64,000 bases of DNA from Ruminiclostridium papyrosolvens DSM 2782 (GCF_029318685.1 NZ_CP119677.1:1977001-2041000); one strand, 5' to 3'; shown: positions 24,271 to 32,758, counted from the first letter of the stretch. Numbers and translations are program-made. Notes: generated by a model from the letters alone, not told the origin.

Positions 24271-24976
24271 TTGTGAATTGTGTCAGGATACAGAGTTTAT
24301 ATTCAATGCGGAATCTAATAGTGCTGCTCCATGTAAGTGCCGAGAGTTGAAGTTTTACAAAAGAATCATGGCAGCAAGTGGAATATCTGACAGTGATAAA
24401 TCTAAAACAGTTAATGCTTATAAGCCTAAACTTGATAGCGAGGGCAAAGAACACATTGAACAAAAAAAGGCTAGAACAATAGCAACTGAGTATTTACATA
24501 ACTTTCAGACTATCAAATTAGGACGAAATAATTCTATTGCTCTGTTAGGTCAACCCGGCTCAGGTAAAACACATTTAACAATAGCAATAGCAAATGAACT
24601 GCTGAAACGTGGCATTGGAGTGCTATATATGCCTTATCGTGAGGTGGTAACACAGCTCAAGCAGATAATAAACGATGAAGAAGAATACCAATCACGAATG
24701 GATAAATTTAAAATGGCCCCGGTTTTGCTGATAGATGATTTATTTAAAGGAGCAACTAAAGACGGAAAAATGAATGAATCAGAAATGCGAATAATGTTTG
24801 AACTTATTAACCACAGATATCTGAAGCAATTACCTATACTCGTTTCTTCTGAGTATTATTCTAGACAATTAGTTGACTTTGATGATGCAACCGGGAGCAG
24901 GATTATTGAAATGTGTAAGGGACGAATTGTTGAATTAAAGGGAAAGGAATTAAATCACAGAATGGAGGGCTTATAA
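24161..24976 (+). CDS. dnaC: DnaC/DnaI-type helicase loader
   Basis: An approximately 271-residue AAA+ ATPase. A zinc-like segment (CELCQDTEFIF...CKCREL) precedes Walker A GQPGSGKTHL and Walker B VLLIDDLFK, with a sensor-type SSEYYSRQL. It loads the host replicative helicase at the phage origin together with the organizer. The ATG at 24161 follows AAAGGGAG and overlaps the upstream gene by 110 bases; a start at 24206 would also keep all domains. Confidence 0.9.
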   Translation: MDPIAEIINKIQKGSMTLLKSCLTETQVQQTKKSTFDCELCQDTEFIFNAESNSAAPCKCRELKFYKRIMAASGISDSDKSKTVNAYKPKLDSEGKEHIEQKKARTIATEYLHNFQTIKLGRNNSIALLGQPGSGKTHLTIAIANELLKRGIGVLYMPYREVVTQLKQIINDEEEYQSRMDKFKMAPVLLIDDLFKGATKDGKMNESEMRIMFELINHRYLKQLPILVSSEYYSRQLVDFDDATGSRIIEMCKGRIVELKGKELNHRMEGL

Positions 24977-25290
24977 TGCGACAAGGACTAATCAATGATG
25001 CGGAAATGTTAATACATAATGAACTGGTTTGGAGCTACGATGAACACGGAAAGTTTCCAAGTCAATATCACGGGATAGCTATAATTTATGAGGAATTGCA
25101 GGAATCTCAAGAAGAATTACAGAGAGTAATGGACGGCTTTGAAAAGGCATGGGAACTTATAAGAAATAATTTGGACGCAGCTGAACAAATTAAACAACTT
25201 GGGGAAAATGCAAAGCTTTTAGCCTGCGAAGCAAGTCAAATGAGTGCCATGGCTCTGAAATTTATTGAAAGTTCGGAGGGGTGGAAGTGA
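24976..25290 (+). CDS. Hypothetical phage protein
   Basis: A 104-residue helical acidic protein (YEELQESQEELQRVMDGFEK) with its ATG overlapping the previous stop. This form is common beside replication genes of clostridial prophages; no function is assigned. Confidence 0.65.
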   Translation: MRQGLINDAEMLIHNELVWSYDEHGKFPSQYHGIAIIYEELQESQEELQRVMDGFEKAWELIRNNLDAAEQIKQLGENAKLLACEASQMSAMALKFIESSEGWK

Positions 25291-25526
25291 GCGAGATACA
25301 AAGAGCCCAAAAAGTAATGGAACAACACAAAGGTCATTGGGAGGATGATATTGTAAAAGTTATATTTGATTCTCTTGAAAAGCAAGTGCCAAAAAAAATA
25401 CTAGACATAGATAATAGGAATGCATGTCCACACTGCCGCAAAAAATTACCAAACATAGTATTTGAAAATTTGAGCTGTTGTTCACATTGCGGGCAAAAAC
25501 TAGATTGGAGTGAGCCAAATGAGTAA
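25287..25526 (+). CDS. Small zinc-ribbon protein
   Basis: A 79-residue protein, GTG start with GGAGGGG five bases upstream. The C-terminal half has two pairs of cysteines (CPHCRKKLP and CSHCGQKL) forming a zinc ribbon. It overlaps both neighbours by a few bases. Function unknown. Confidence 0.65.
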   Translation: MSEIQRAQKVMEQHKGHWEDDIVKVIFDSLEKQVPKKILDIDNRNACPHCRKKLPNIVFENLSCCSHCGQKLDWSEPNE

Positions 25527-25926
25527 TAGATTTATCGACACTATCCGTGAAAATGTTAAATACCCTAACTCAGACGGAGTATATGGAAATTGGGATATTT
25601 TAAACATAGGACAACGGAAATTCATGATTGAATGTGCGGATTACATGGAAAGTATGGAACATGTGATTGAACAATTATTCAAAGAACAGCAGCAACAAAG
25701 GTGGATACCTGTAAGCGAGAGGTTGCCGGGTAATCCTAATCCTGAAAACGGAGAGCCTAAAGCATATTTGGTAACAATCAATAAGTTTGCGATAGTGCCA
25801 ACTACTTTGTACTACATGGGTGATGGCAGATGGGTTAGAGAGTGGGATGAACCGTCAGAAATATACACCAATATATTAGCCTGGCGGGAACTACCAGAAC
25901 CATACAAGGAGGGCAACCATGAGTGA
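25519..25926 (+). CDS. DUF551 domain protein
   Basis: A 135-residue protein. RWIPVSERLPGNPNPENGEP, then TLYYMGDGRWV and ILAWRELPEPY, are the DUF551 signature, common in phages and of unknown function. The N-terminal 50 residues are a separate helical part. The ATG at 25519 has GGAGTGAG upstream. Confidence 0.8.
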   Translation: MSNRFIDTIRENVKYPNSDGVYGNWDILNIGQRKFMIECADYMESMEHVIEQLFKEQQQQRWIPVSERLPGNPNPENGEPKAYLVTINKFAIVPTTLYYMGDGRWVREWDEPSEIYTNILAWRELPEPYKEGNHE

Positions 25927-26068
25927 CACATTGCAGATTATCGGAATCGGATTGATGATGCTTTTCATGTTAATAGCGGGATTATATGCCTATGGGCAAA
26001 AAATTAAATGGTTAAGGGCTTTATGGTGCATGATGACTGCTTTAATCCTGGGGGTGATTTTGTTTTGA
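25919..26068 (+). CDS. Small membrane protein
   Basis: 49 residues with two membrane spans (IIGIGLMMLFMLIAGLYAYG and LWCMMTALILGVILF). GGAGGG precedes the ATG. It overlaps DUF551 and RusA in different frames. Not recognised. Confidence 0.55.
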   Translation: MSDTLQIIGIGLMMLFMLIAGLYAYGQKIKWLRALWCMMTALILGVILF

Positions 26069-26499
26069 TAAAACTGACAATACCGGGTGAGCCGTGTGCA
26101 AAAGGTAGGCCAAGAGTAGGTAAGTTTGGTACATATACACCTGAAAAGACACTTAACTATGAAACATTAGTTAAAGAATTATACATTATTCAACACGCCA
26201 ATAAGAAACTTCAAGGACAACTCAAAATTGATATAAAAGCATATTTCAAAATCCCACAAGGCGAAATTCCCAAGGCTAAAAAACCAAAGCCCCAGACATT
26301 ACAAAGATATAACGATATTCTTAACGGCAAGATAAGGCATACGAAAAAGCCTGATTGGGATAATGTCGGGAAAATTATATCTGATGCCCTCAACGGTCTT
26401 GCATATGATGATGATAGCCAGATTGTAAGTGCTATAGTTGAAAAATTCTATAGCAATGACCCAAGGGTTGAAGTAGAAATTTCAGAGGTAGCAGTATGA
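26065..26499 (+). CDS. rusA: RusA-family Holliday junction resolvase
   Basis: A 144-residue endonuclease with the RusA layout: PGEPCAKGRPRVGKFG at the start, then KKPDWDNVGKIISDALNG and LAYDDDSQIV, whose aspartates bind metal. It cuts branched DNA before packaging. The TTG at 26065 has GGGGGTGAT upstream; the longer frame back to 26008 overlaps the small membrane gene and lacks a site. Confidence 0.9.
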   Translation: MIKLTIPGEPCAKGRPRVGKFGTYTPEKTLNYETLVKELYIIQHANKKLQGQLKIDIKAYFKIPQGEIPKAKKPKPQTLQRYNDILNGKIRHTKKPDWDNVGKIISDALNGLAYDDDSQIVSAIVEKFYSNDPRVEVEISEVAV

Positions 26500-26924
26500 T
26501 TACTGAACAGCAGAAAACAGACTTAATTCTCTTTGCTGCAATTTGCGGATATCTGACCGAAGGAGTAATGCAGTTAGGATTAAAAGGCAATGAAGTCGAA
26601 GAAGCTCAAGAACTCGGGAAGCATGGTTTAGAGTTGTTTCAGGCGATTGTTAACAGGATACCGGCTCAGGACTGTAAGAAGATATTGAAAGCAACTAAGA
26701 CCTGTGAGATTGCTGTAATTCCACCGGATAAGGTTAAAAAGAAGGTTGGAGAGAAGGAGCTCACTGTAAAACGTGAACATCTCGATGAACTGACGGAGCA
26801 GGCGTTGACTGTCTGTGAGACTTGTACCAGAGATTACAAACGGTGCAATTTGAGGAAGACATTGAAGAAATTAGAAGTTGCACCTTGCCACGATGAAAAA
26901 GGCAAGTGTGAGTTTAAGGTGTAG
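26496..26924 (+). CDS. Hypothetical phage protein with cysteine-rich tail
   Basis: A 142-residue protein whose ATG overlaps the rusA stop. The N-terminal half is helical (FAAICGYLTEGVMQLGLKGN); the end has CETCTRDYKRCNLR and CHDEKGKC, a possible metal site. Proteins like this often follow rusA in clostridial phages. Function unknown. Confidence 0.65.
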   Translation: MITEQQKTDLILFAAICGYLTEGVMQLGLKGNEVEEAQELGKHGLELFQAIVNRIPAQDCKKILKATKTCEIAVIPPDKVKKKVGEKELTVKREHLDELTEQALTVCETCTRDYKRCNLRKTLKKLEVAPCHDEKGKCEFKV

Positions 26925-26964
26925 TAGACAATAGCAAAATATTACGCACAAAGAAGGTGATAAA

Positions 26965-28146
26965 TTGAATGTTGCAATAGCAGATGCAGACTTAATTGCA
27001 AATGTAAATCATAGATTCCCCAATTCATGTTGCATGCGAATAAGCGGGTACCACTTGGGGCTAGGAGATACAACGGAACTTATAACCGAATGGAAACAAG
27101 TACACAAGTTTGACAAAGTATACATATCAAAGGTATTCACTGGAACAATTGTACCTGATGAAATATTAAATTTACCAAATGTAGTATACGGCGGTACTGG
27201 CTTTTATTATCCTAAGACAGCCCCGAGACTGCCACCCGAGATTGAGCACCATATGCCGGATTACAATTTATATTCTGAATGGGTTAAAAGAATGATTGAT
27301 AAAGGTTATAAAAAATCAGAATTTTTCTTTTACACTAGCTGCTCAATCGGGAAACTAACAGATGGTTGTTTTATGGGTTGCTCATTCTGTGTAAACAAGG
27401 ATTGTACAAAGGTACGTTTCAATGCTCATATAGAGGAATTCCACAACAAAGATTACGGGGTATTCATTTTTCTGGATGACCAGTTTCTTGGGTATAAAGA
27501 TTGGGAGCCCTTGTTGGACGAAGTAATAAAGACAGGCAAGCCGTTTCAATTTAAACAGGGCTTAGACATAAGGCTAATGACTGACAAGAAAGCCGAGAAG
27601 CTCACAAATGCAAATTATTACAAGGATTTTATTTTTGCTTTTGACAATATAAATGATGAACCAATTATAAGAGAAAAGTTGGCATTGTGGAGGAAATACA
27701 CTCAGAAACGAACTAAGTTATACACTTTCTGCGGATATGAGGAAAAAAGAAACAAACTCCAAGAATATGAAACTGAATTTTGGGTAAAGGACTTGAACAG
27801 CGTTTTTAAAAGGATTTTTATTCTAGCTGAATATGATTGTGTTCCTTACATAATGCGGCATTTAGACTACAAACTAAGTCCATTTTCAGCTATCTACAAT
27901 GAAATAGCAAGTTGGTGTAATCAGCCTTGGGCGTTAAGAACAATGACATATAGACAATTCTGCATCGGACGGGGTATGGGCAAAAGATATAAGCAGTACA
28001 AACATGACCCTGAAAGATACTTGCAAGACGGACATAAAAAAGGTTCTTCTTGGGTTCAGATGGAGAAGTTTGAACAGATGTATCCCGAAATTGCGGCAAA
28101 GTATTTTGACAAAAAGTATTCGGATGCATGCATGAAAGCAGCATAG
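26965..28146 (+). CDS. Radical SAM protein
   Basis: A 393-residue protein, TTG start with GAAGGTGAT upstream. The N-terminal ~110 residues resemble a B12-binding-like Rossmann domain as in MiaB/B12-type radical SAM proteins; CFMGCSFC (CxxxCxxC) then binds the 4Fe-4S cluster that cleaves S-adenosylmethionine. Large aromatic-rich segments follow. The reaction is unknown. It heads a block with a second CxxxCxxC protein, ASCH, Nmad1, MazG-like and PAPS-reductase-like genes, which suggests nucleotide or nucleic-acid modification. Confidence 0.8.
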   Translation: MNVAIADADLIANVNHRFPNSCCMRISGYHLGLGDTTELITEWKQVHKFDKVYISKVFTGTIVPDEILNLPNVVYGGTGFYYPKTAPRLPPEIEHHMPDYNLYSEWVKRMIDKGYKKSEFFFYTSCSIGKLTDGCFMGCSFCVNKDCTKVRFNAHIEEFHNKDYGVFIFLDDQFLGYKDWEPLLDEVIKTGKPFQFKQGLDIRLMTDKKAEKLTNANYYKDFIFAFDNINDEPIIREKLALWRKYTQKRTKLYTFCGYEEKRNKLQEYETEFWVKDLNSVFKRIFILAEYDCVPYIMRHLDYKLSPFSAIYNEIASWCNQPWALRTMTYRQFCIGRGMGKRYKQYKHDPERYLQDGHKKGSSWVQMEKFEQMYPEIAAKYFDKKYSDACMKAA

Positions 28147-28162
28147 AAAGGGGCGTGAAACC

Positions 28163-28459
28163 ATGAATTTAATACCTCAGTTACAAAAGCGGTTAGACAG
28201 GTTTGTAAAACAGTCTGAGAAAAACGACAAGGAATACACCGAAAACAAAAAAAGTTTTGAATGCTATTTTTCCGACAGATTCGAAATTGATAAGAAGATC
28301 AACGGAGTGTTTGAGCTTCAGAGAAAGAAAATTCGAGAACAGGAATTCTCTGACAAGCAACTGGATATATGGTTGATGAAAATAGCGAACGAGAAGAAGC
28401 CGGGTAAGTTAGTACGGAATATAGAGGAAGTGCGAAAGGAAGTGAACGACATTGGGTAG
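28163..28459 (+). CDS. Hypothetical protein
   Basis: A 98-residue highly charged helical protein (LQKRLDRFVKQSEKNDKEYT) with GAAAGGGG upstream. Its 3' end lies over a repeated leader element (28421-28436 recurs at 30930-30945). Not recognised. Confidence 0.6.
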   Translation: MNLIPQLQKRLDRFVKQSEKNDKEYTENKKSFECYFSDRFEIDKKINGVFELQRKKIREQEFSDKQLDIWLMKIANEKKPGKLVRNIEEVRKEVNDIG

Positions 28460-28721
28460 TAAAAAATGGGAGCAGAGTGGAGACAGGTACGTATTGTATT
28501 TTCGCCCATTCTACGATGATGAAAAAGTAGCGGAATTATTTAAGGATGAAGATGGAGATTGGTGTTATTCTTCGCCAGTTACTGACTCAACAGAGGAATT
28601 TGTTTCTGACGGGAATCGCTGTTTGCATGATGTAAAAATTGAAGTAGAAGATGCAATATATAAACACTATGAGGATGAAAGAAATTACTATCAAGACATA
28701 TTAGACAGATTTAGTGAATGA
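28452..28721 (+). CDS. Hypothetical acidic protein
   Basis: An 89-residue protein, TTG start with AAAGGAAGTG upstream, rich in D/E and aromatics (DGDWCYSSPVTDSTEEFVSD). Its stop codon is the first triplet of a 35-base repeated element. Not recognised. Confidence 0.6.
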   Translation: MGSKKWEQSGDRYVLYFRPFYDDEKVAELFKDEDGDWCYSSPVTDSTEEFVSDGNRCLHDVKIEVEDAIYKHYEDERNYYQDILDRFSE

Positions 28722-28753
28722 TAGGCCAGAGGCCGGAAAGTGAGGATTTTATG
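28719..28753 (+). repeat. Repeated stop-RBS-start cassette, copy 1
   Basis: 35 bases from the upstream TGA through GGCCAGAGGCCGG and the ribosome binding site to the next ATG recur at 31079-31113 with one difference (GTGAGG against GGGAGG). Both copies begin in the stop codon of one gene and end in the start codon of another. Confidence 0.85.
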
Positions 28754-28978
28754 AGAGTAAATGACACCGCAAAAATAAAAACTGGGCCTTGTGCAGGTAT
28801 TGAAGGTCTTGTTACAGGAGCTGATTTTCAATTATACAGGGTTACAATGAGACTTTCAGATGGAACATATATAGAGACTAATTGGGAAAACGTCCAGCAA
28901 AAAAGTGAGGACACTGATACAGGTGAATCCTTGTGTAGAATTTGCGGGAAACCAGTGAGTCAATGTGACCGAGGATAA
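28751..28978 (+). CDS. Small KOW-like protein
   Basis: A 75-residue protein. VNDTAKIKTGPCAGIEGLVT resembles a KOW/SH3-type beta-barrel, and CRICGKPVSQC at the end could bind zinc. The ATG at 28751 comes at the end of the repeated cassette. Function unknown. Confidence 0.6.
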   Translation: MRVNDTAKIKTGPCAGIEGLVTGADFQLYRVTMRLSDGTYIETNWENVQQKSEDTDTGESLCRICGKPVSQCDRG

Positions 28979-29000
28979 AGAGAGGGAGTGAGGACGTTGA
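28979..29000 (+). repeat. Repeated RBS-TTG cassette, copy 1
   Basis: 22 bases (AGAGAGGGAGTGAGGACG plus the TTG start and an A) recur exactly at 31729-31750. Each copy provides the ribosome binding site and a TTG start codon for the gene that follows. Confidence 0.85.
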
Positions 29001-29944
29001 ACAAAAGTAAAATTGAGTGGTGCGACAGCACTTGGAACCCGGTAACGGGGTGTCTGCATGGTTGTGATTACTGCTATGCTAAAAGAATAGCTGAAAGATT
29101 TGGGCAAGTGCCTTGTGAAAACGGCAATTGTAACATAAGCGGTGATTGCGAGATTGAACCATCGTTTAACTGCAAAAGATATTTACAATATGAAAAAATT
29201 CATGATTTAGAAGTAGCTATTAGAAATTTTAAGAAAAGGACACAACATGGGAAAGGGATAATACAAGCTTACCCTTATGGCTTTGACCCAACCTTCCACA
29301 AATACCGCCTCCTAGAACCATCCCAAAAGACCAAACCTCAAAACATTTTTGTTGTTAGCATGGGCGACCTGTTCGGGGATTGGGTGCCGGATTCATGGAT
29401 AGACGAAGTATTTCAGGCTTCCTTTAATGCAGACCACCACAGGTATTTGTTTTTAACCAAAAACCCAAGTAGATATAAAAGGTCAGTACAACACTATGAA
29501 AGTGAATACAATCCATATGAGACTGAAAATTGGGATAATATCTGGTTTGGAACGACTATAAATAGCCAAAAGGATGAAAGAAGAGTTGTTGAGCTATTGA
29601 ACTTTGATGAAGGACACAAATTTTTAAGCATTGAGCCTTTATTGGGTGAAATAGATTTGACTGATATTCCGGGGCTAAGTTATCCGGGCTGTACTACACA
29701 TGATTCGCTTGAAGGAAAACTATACCACCTTGATGATGATGGAAAATGGACACCAGATAATAAAATTGAATGGGTAATAGTCGGAGCAGAGACAGGGCCG
29801 GGAGCAAAGCCGCCGGAACCAGAGTGGGTGCAATCAATAATAGACCAGTGCCGGGATGCCGGGATACCATTATTTTTAAAAAATAATCTTAACTGGCCCA
29901 TGAAAATACAAGAATATCCATGGGAGAAGGAGAAAGCAAAATGA
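28997..29944 (+). CDS. Gp37/Gp68 (DUF5131) family protein, radical-SAM-like
   Basis: A 315-residue protein with TTG start supplied by the repeated cassette. SKIEWCDSTWNPVTGCLHGC followed by DYCYAKRIAERFG is the family start and contains CxxxCxxC, as in radical SAM enzymes; later blocks (FVVSMGDLFGDWVPDSW, RYLFLTKNPSRY, WFGTTINSQ, FLSIEPLLGEI, WVIVGAETGPGAKP) are all DUF5131 hallmarks. It is common in phages next to other modification genes; the substrate is unproven. Confidence 0.9.
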   Translation: MNKSKIEWCDSTWNPVTGCLHGCDYCYAKRIAERFGQVPCENGNCNISGDCEIEPSFNCKRYLQYEKIHDLEVAIRNFKKRTQHGKGIIQAYPYGFDPTFHKYRLLEPSQKTKPQNIFVVSMGDLFGDWVPDSWIDEVFQASFNADHHRYLFLTKNPSRYKRSVQHYESEYNPYETENWDNIWFGTTINSQKDERRVVELLNFDEGHKFLSIEPLLGEIDLTDIPGLSYPGCTTHDSLEGKLYHLDDDGKWTPDNKIEWVIVGAETGPGAKPPEPEWVQSIIDQCRDAGIPLFLKNNLNWPMKIQEYPWEKEKAK

Positions 29945-30426
29945 AAGCAATAACACTTTATGAACCTTGGGCAACACTGGTTGCTATGGGTGAAAAGAAA
30001 ATTGAAACTAGGTCATGGGCTACAAGTTATAGAGGCCCATTAGCAATTCACGCAGCGGCTTCAATGCCGAAGTGGGTAAGAGAACTCTGTCCCAAGTTTG
30101 CGAAGATACTCAAAATAAAGGATTATAATGGCTCATGGCTTTACTATCTGGAACATGGAACTGGCCCTTTTGGGAAGGTAGTTGCGACTTGTGACCTAGT
30201 TGCTTGCCTACCTATTAGGACAAAAGACGAACTCAATGAAATGGCCTATGCAGACATGGGTGAAAATTGGTATGTAATAGACGGCAATGAGTATCATTTT
30301 GGAGATTATACGCCAGGAAGGTATGCATGGATACTCAAAAACATTAAACCACTTCCCGAACCAATCCCGGCAAAAGGGATGCAAAGAATATGGAACTGGA
30401 ATAATGAAAGGATGTGTAAAGGATGA
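29941..30426 (+). CDS. ASCH domain protein
   Basis: A 161-residue PUA-like ASCH protein (AITLYEPWATLVAMGEKKIE, TRSWATSYRGPLAIHAA, FGKVVATCDLVACL, GDYTPGRYAWIL). ASCH domains bind RNA or modified nucleotides and some act as nucleases or amidohydrolases. The ATG at 29941 overlaps the DUF5131 stop, so the two are coupled. Its precise job is unknown. Confidence 0.85.
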   Translation: MKAITLYEPWATLVAMGEKKIETRSWATSYRGPLAIHAAASMPKWVRELCPKFAKILKIKDYNGSWLYYLEHGTGPFGKVVATCDLVACLPIRTKDELNEMAYADMGENWYVIDGNEYHFGDYTPGRYAWILKNIKPLPEPIPAKGMQRIWNWNNERMCKG

Positions 30427-30590
30427 AGAAACTGAAAATAGTCTTTAAGGATAAATCACAGATTACATACACAATAAAGGATTATGGTCCGTGGGAACCG
30501 TACTTCGAGAGACATTTAAAATCAGATATGGAAAGTGCTATATTGCAGCAGTACCCGATAAAAAATAATGAAACAGTAGTGTTAGTTTGA
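30423..30590 (+). CDS. Small hypothetical protein
   Basis: 55 residues (KLKIVFKDKSQITYTIKDYG) starting inside the stop of the ASCH gene, preceded by AAAGG. Beta-rich, no motif. Not recognised. Confidence 0.55.
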   Translation: MKKLKIVFKDKSQITYTIKDYGPWEPYFERHLKSDMESAILQQYPIKNNETVVLV

Positions 30591-30606
30591 AAGGAAGGTG
30601 TAAAGC

Positions 30607-30921
30607 ATGAGGAAAGCAAGATGGAAAGCGTTTGCAATGGATGATATGAATACCGTAGCAGCTAGGACTATGCATGAGGCGGTTGAATGGTATTGTAATG
30701 AGTTTGGAATTGACAAAGAAGATACATATCCTTATGAAGTTGATATGAAAAGCCAGTACATGGAGTACCCGATAAGCGAGATACCATCTAACCGCAAGAG
30801 AAGGGCAACATGCAACGGAGAAGGTGGACCATGTGTTGAAATTCCACTTAAAAAAGCTCTGAAATATCAGTTAAGGCTACATAAGTATAAAGAACCGTTT
30901 ATATTGTGTGTTAGTCCGTAG
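30607..30921 (+). CDS. Hypothetical phage protein
   Basis: A 104-residue protein (KARWKAFAMDDMNTVAARTM) with AAGGAAGGTG upstream. The middle motif CNGEGGPCVEIPL is unusual and may be a small metal or loop site. Not recognised. Confidence 0.6.
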   Translation: MRKARWKAFAMDDMNTVAARTMHEAVEWYCNEFGIDKEDTYPYEVDMKSQYMEYPISEIPSNRKRRATCNGEGGPCVEIPLKKALKYQLRLHKYKEPFILCVSP

Positions 30922-30964
30922 TTCAGCAAATAGAGGAAGTGCGAACCAAGAAAGGGTGAAAGAA

Positions 30965-31081
30965 ATGGTTTGTCCAAAATGTAGCAGCCCCGTGATTGAA
31001 ACAGATGCAGATGAAGATTATGAGGGTAGAGAAATCAAACGGTATGAATGTATAGAATGTGATTGGTACACATGGGAGTGA
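30965..31081 (+). CDS. Tiny zinc-ribbon protein
   Basis: 38 residues with two cysteine pairs, MVCPKCSSPVIE and YECIECDWYTWE, a complete zinc ribbon. AAAGGGTGAAAG precedes the ATG. Its stop is the first triplet of repeat cassette copy 2. A small nucleic-acid or protein-binding role is possible. Confidence 0.65.
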   Translation: MVCPKCSSPVIETDADEDYEGREIKRYECIECDWYTWE

Positions 31082-31113
31082 TAGGCCAGAGGCCGGAAAG
31101 GGAGGATTTTATG
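31079..31113 (+). repeat. Repeated stop-RBS-start cassette, copy 2
   Basis: Matches 28719-28753 at 34 of 35 bases, again from one gene's TGA to the next gene's ATG. The two flanking gene pairs are unrelated, so the junction, not the genes, was duplicated. Confidence 0.85.
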
Positions 31114-31434
31114 GGTAAAGAAATAGAGGCACAACAAGAAAATGTTAAAAACTTATTAAATCTAGTACAGGAAAATCCAGAATTAAGAATACTACCGCTA
31201 GTAGACACCGAATGTGTAGTGAGTGATGATTACGGTTCATGGGTTGCAAGATGGGACACAACTGAGATTGATTTTGTTTTTGTAAAGGACGAAAGAATGT
31301 ACCGAAAATCGGCTGATTTTGAAGATTTGGTAGACGAAGCAATGCATGATTTTGATTTCTCCGATGAAAAGGCTAGAAAAATTGTTGACGGTTACGAATG
31401 GGAGAAAGTAATACTTGTAAACATTGTGCCATAG
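31111..31434 (+). CDS. Hypothetical acidic protein
   Basis: A 107-residue protein (EIEAQQENVKNLLNLVQENP, later DDYGSWVARWDTTEIDFVFV) with AAAGGGAGG upstream within the repeated cassette. Mixed alpha/beta, no catalytic motif. Not recognised. Confidence 0.6.
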   Translation: MGKEIEAQQENVKNLLNLVQENPELRILPLVDTECVVSDDYGSWVARWDTTEIDFVFVKDERMYRKSADFEDLVDEAMHDFDFSDEKARKIVDGYEWEKVILVNIVP

Positions 31435-31445
31435 AAAGGGTGATT

Positions 31446-31754
31446 ATGATGAAAAATAACAATAAATTTGATAGACATAAACAATTGTGCGAAGAACTGA
31501 ACGAAGTCTACAAGGCTAAAAACATAGCCTACGGGGACAGCTTCGGGAAGACGTTTCAGGAACTTGGAGTTATCTCGGCTGTAACCCGTATGTACGATAA
31601 ATTCAACAGAATTAAGGCACTTTCTACCGGGGCAGAAAATAAGGTCATGGATGAAAGCCTGAAAGACACGTTTAAAGACATGGCAAATTACTGCCTTATG
31701 ACGTTGATAGAGTTGGAAATACAGGAGCAGAGAGGGAGTGAGGACGTTGAGTAA
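31446..31754 (+). CDS. Nmad1-like (DUF1599) nucleotide-modification-associated protein
   Basis: A 102-residue protein. YKAKNIAYGDSFGKTFQELG, VTRMYDKFNRIKALSTG and LKDTFKDMANYCLMTLIELE match the nucleotide modification associated domain 1, an all-helical family related to MazG-type folds and found near DNA-modification genes of phages. The adjacent ATG ATG start has GAAAGGGTGAT upstream. It overlaps the MazG-like gene by eight bases. Confidence 0.85.
   Translation: MMKNNNKFDRHKQLCEELNEVYKAKNIAYGDSFGKTFQELGVISAVTRMYDKFNRIKALSTGAENKVMDESLKDTFKDMANYCLMTLIELEIQEQRGSEDVE
31729..31750 (+). repeat. Repeated RBS-TTG cassette, copy 2
   Basis: Exact 22-base copy of 28979-29000. Here it lies inside the 3' end of the Nmad1-like gene, so the sequence is coding in one context and intergenic in the other. 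Confidence 0.85.
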
Positions 31755-32031
31755 AATGAATGAAATATTAAAAAAGGCAATAGAGACATGGGGCAAAGAT
31801 GCACAACTAGACATGGTTATAGAGGAAATGTCAGAACTCACAAAAGAGATATGCAAGCACAAAAGAGGTAAGTCAAACAGGGCTGAAATAATCGAAGAAA
31901 TAGCAGACGTTGAAATAATGATTGAACAACTTATAATTATGTTAGAAATTGATGAGGGCGAAATTGGACTTTTTAAAAGAGAAAAAATAAATCGGTTGGC
32001 TGACAGGCTTGGAATAGAAAGGACGGTGTAA
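31747..32031 (+). CDS. MazG-like nucleotide pyrophosphohydrolase
   Basis: A 94-residue all-helical protein with the MazG metal motif: MVIEEMSELTKEICKHKRGK gives ExxE, and IIEEIADVEIMIEQL gives ExxD. Such enzymes hydrolyse (d)NTPs to monophosphates and are frequent in phages that remodel nucleotide pools. The TTG at 31747 comes from the repeated cassette; an ATG at 31756 is the alternative. Confidence 0.85.
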   Translation: MSKMNEILKKAIETWGKDAQLDMVIEEMSELTKEICKHKRGKSNRAEIIEEIADVEIMIEQLIIMLEIDEGEIGLFKREKINRLADRLGIERTV

Positions 32032-32034
32032 AGG

Positions 32035-32304
32035 ATGAAATTCTTTGATTTCATTGATTTTCCATATTACGCATTGATATGCGACGAAACAGAAGAACAG
32101 GCAATAAAATTCTACGAAGAACAGGTGTGTGACATAGAAGAAGGCAACGGACCACCTAAGGAACTTACACTTGAAGAAGCAAAAGAAAAGTTTCTTAGTT
32201 GTTGTACATCTGAGGCAGACAAGCAAAAAGTACTTGATGAATTTAATATGCTAATTAGTTTTAAAGAACCAACATTATTACTGATTGATGGATGTTTGGT
32301 ATAG
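32035..32304 (+). CDS. Hypothetical acidic protein
   Basis: An 89-residue protein (FFDFIDFPYYALICDETEEQ) that starts three bases after the MazG-like stop. It contains a CC pair but no motif. A TAGTTCAGC string around its stop also occurs at 30919, another fragment of the repeated junctions. Confidence 0.6.
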   Translation: MKFFDFIDFPYYALICDETEEQAIKFYEEQVCDIEEGNGPPKELTLEEAKEKFLSCCTSEADKQKVLDEFNMLISFKEPTLLLIDGCLV

Positions 32305-32359
32305 TTCAGCGAATGAATAAATGTATAGCCTAAAATGGCGGAAAGTTGAGGGAAATTTT

Positions 32360-32758
32360 ATGAAAAGAATTATTACACTTTTAATGGTTGCAGTGATGAT
32401 TATTGGGTTATTTGTATTGACAGGATGCACAGAGGCAGAAAGAGTGTCCCAAAATTTATCACAAGAAGCAGACAATTTTAATGTAGTTAGGCAATTAACA
32501 GTTATAAATTGCATACAGGGTGATGTATTGTTTCAAATGACGGGGAAGATGTCTATAACATCCGATAATACAGACCATCAACTTGAAGTAATTGTAGAAG
32601 ATGAAAACGGGTTATATCAAAAGCATTTTATTGGGTTAAGTGATAATGTTACATATGTTGTTGAACAGAAAAACTTTAAAAATGTTGATAAATACAAGTA
32701 TACCTTAAACTACAATCCTAAAATGTGGATTCCTGTTGGAGTTAAAAACATTGACTAA
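32360..32758 (+). CDS. Small beta-sandwich-type lipoprotein
   Basis: A 132-residue secreted lipoprotein. Signal peptide and lipobox are clear (LFVLTGCTEAERVSQN), so the cysteine at residue 23 would be lipidated and anchor it outside the membrane. The rest (LTVINCIQGDVLFQMTGKMS, LEVIVEDENGLYQKHFIGL) is beta-rich and matches a lipoprotein type common in Clostridia phages and prophages. A surface role such as superinfection exclusion is possible but unproven. Confidence 0.8.
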   Translation: MKRIITLLMVAVMIIGLFVLTGCTEAERVSQNLSQEADNFNVVRQLTVINCIQGDVLFQMTGKMSITSDNTDHQLEVIVEDENGLYQKHFIGLSDNVTYVVEQKNFKNVDKYKYTLNYNPKMWIPVGVKNID

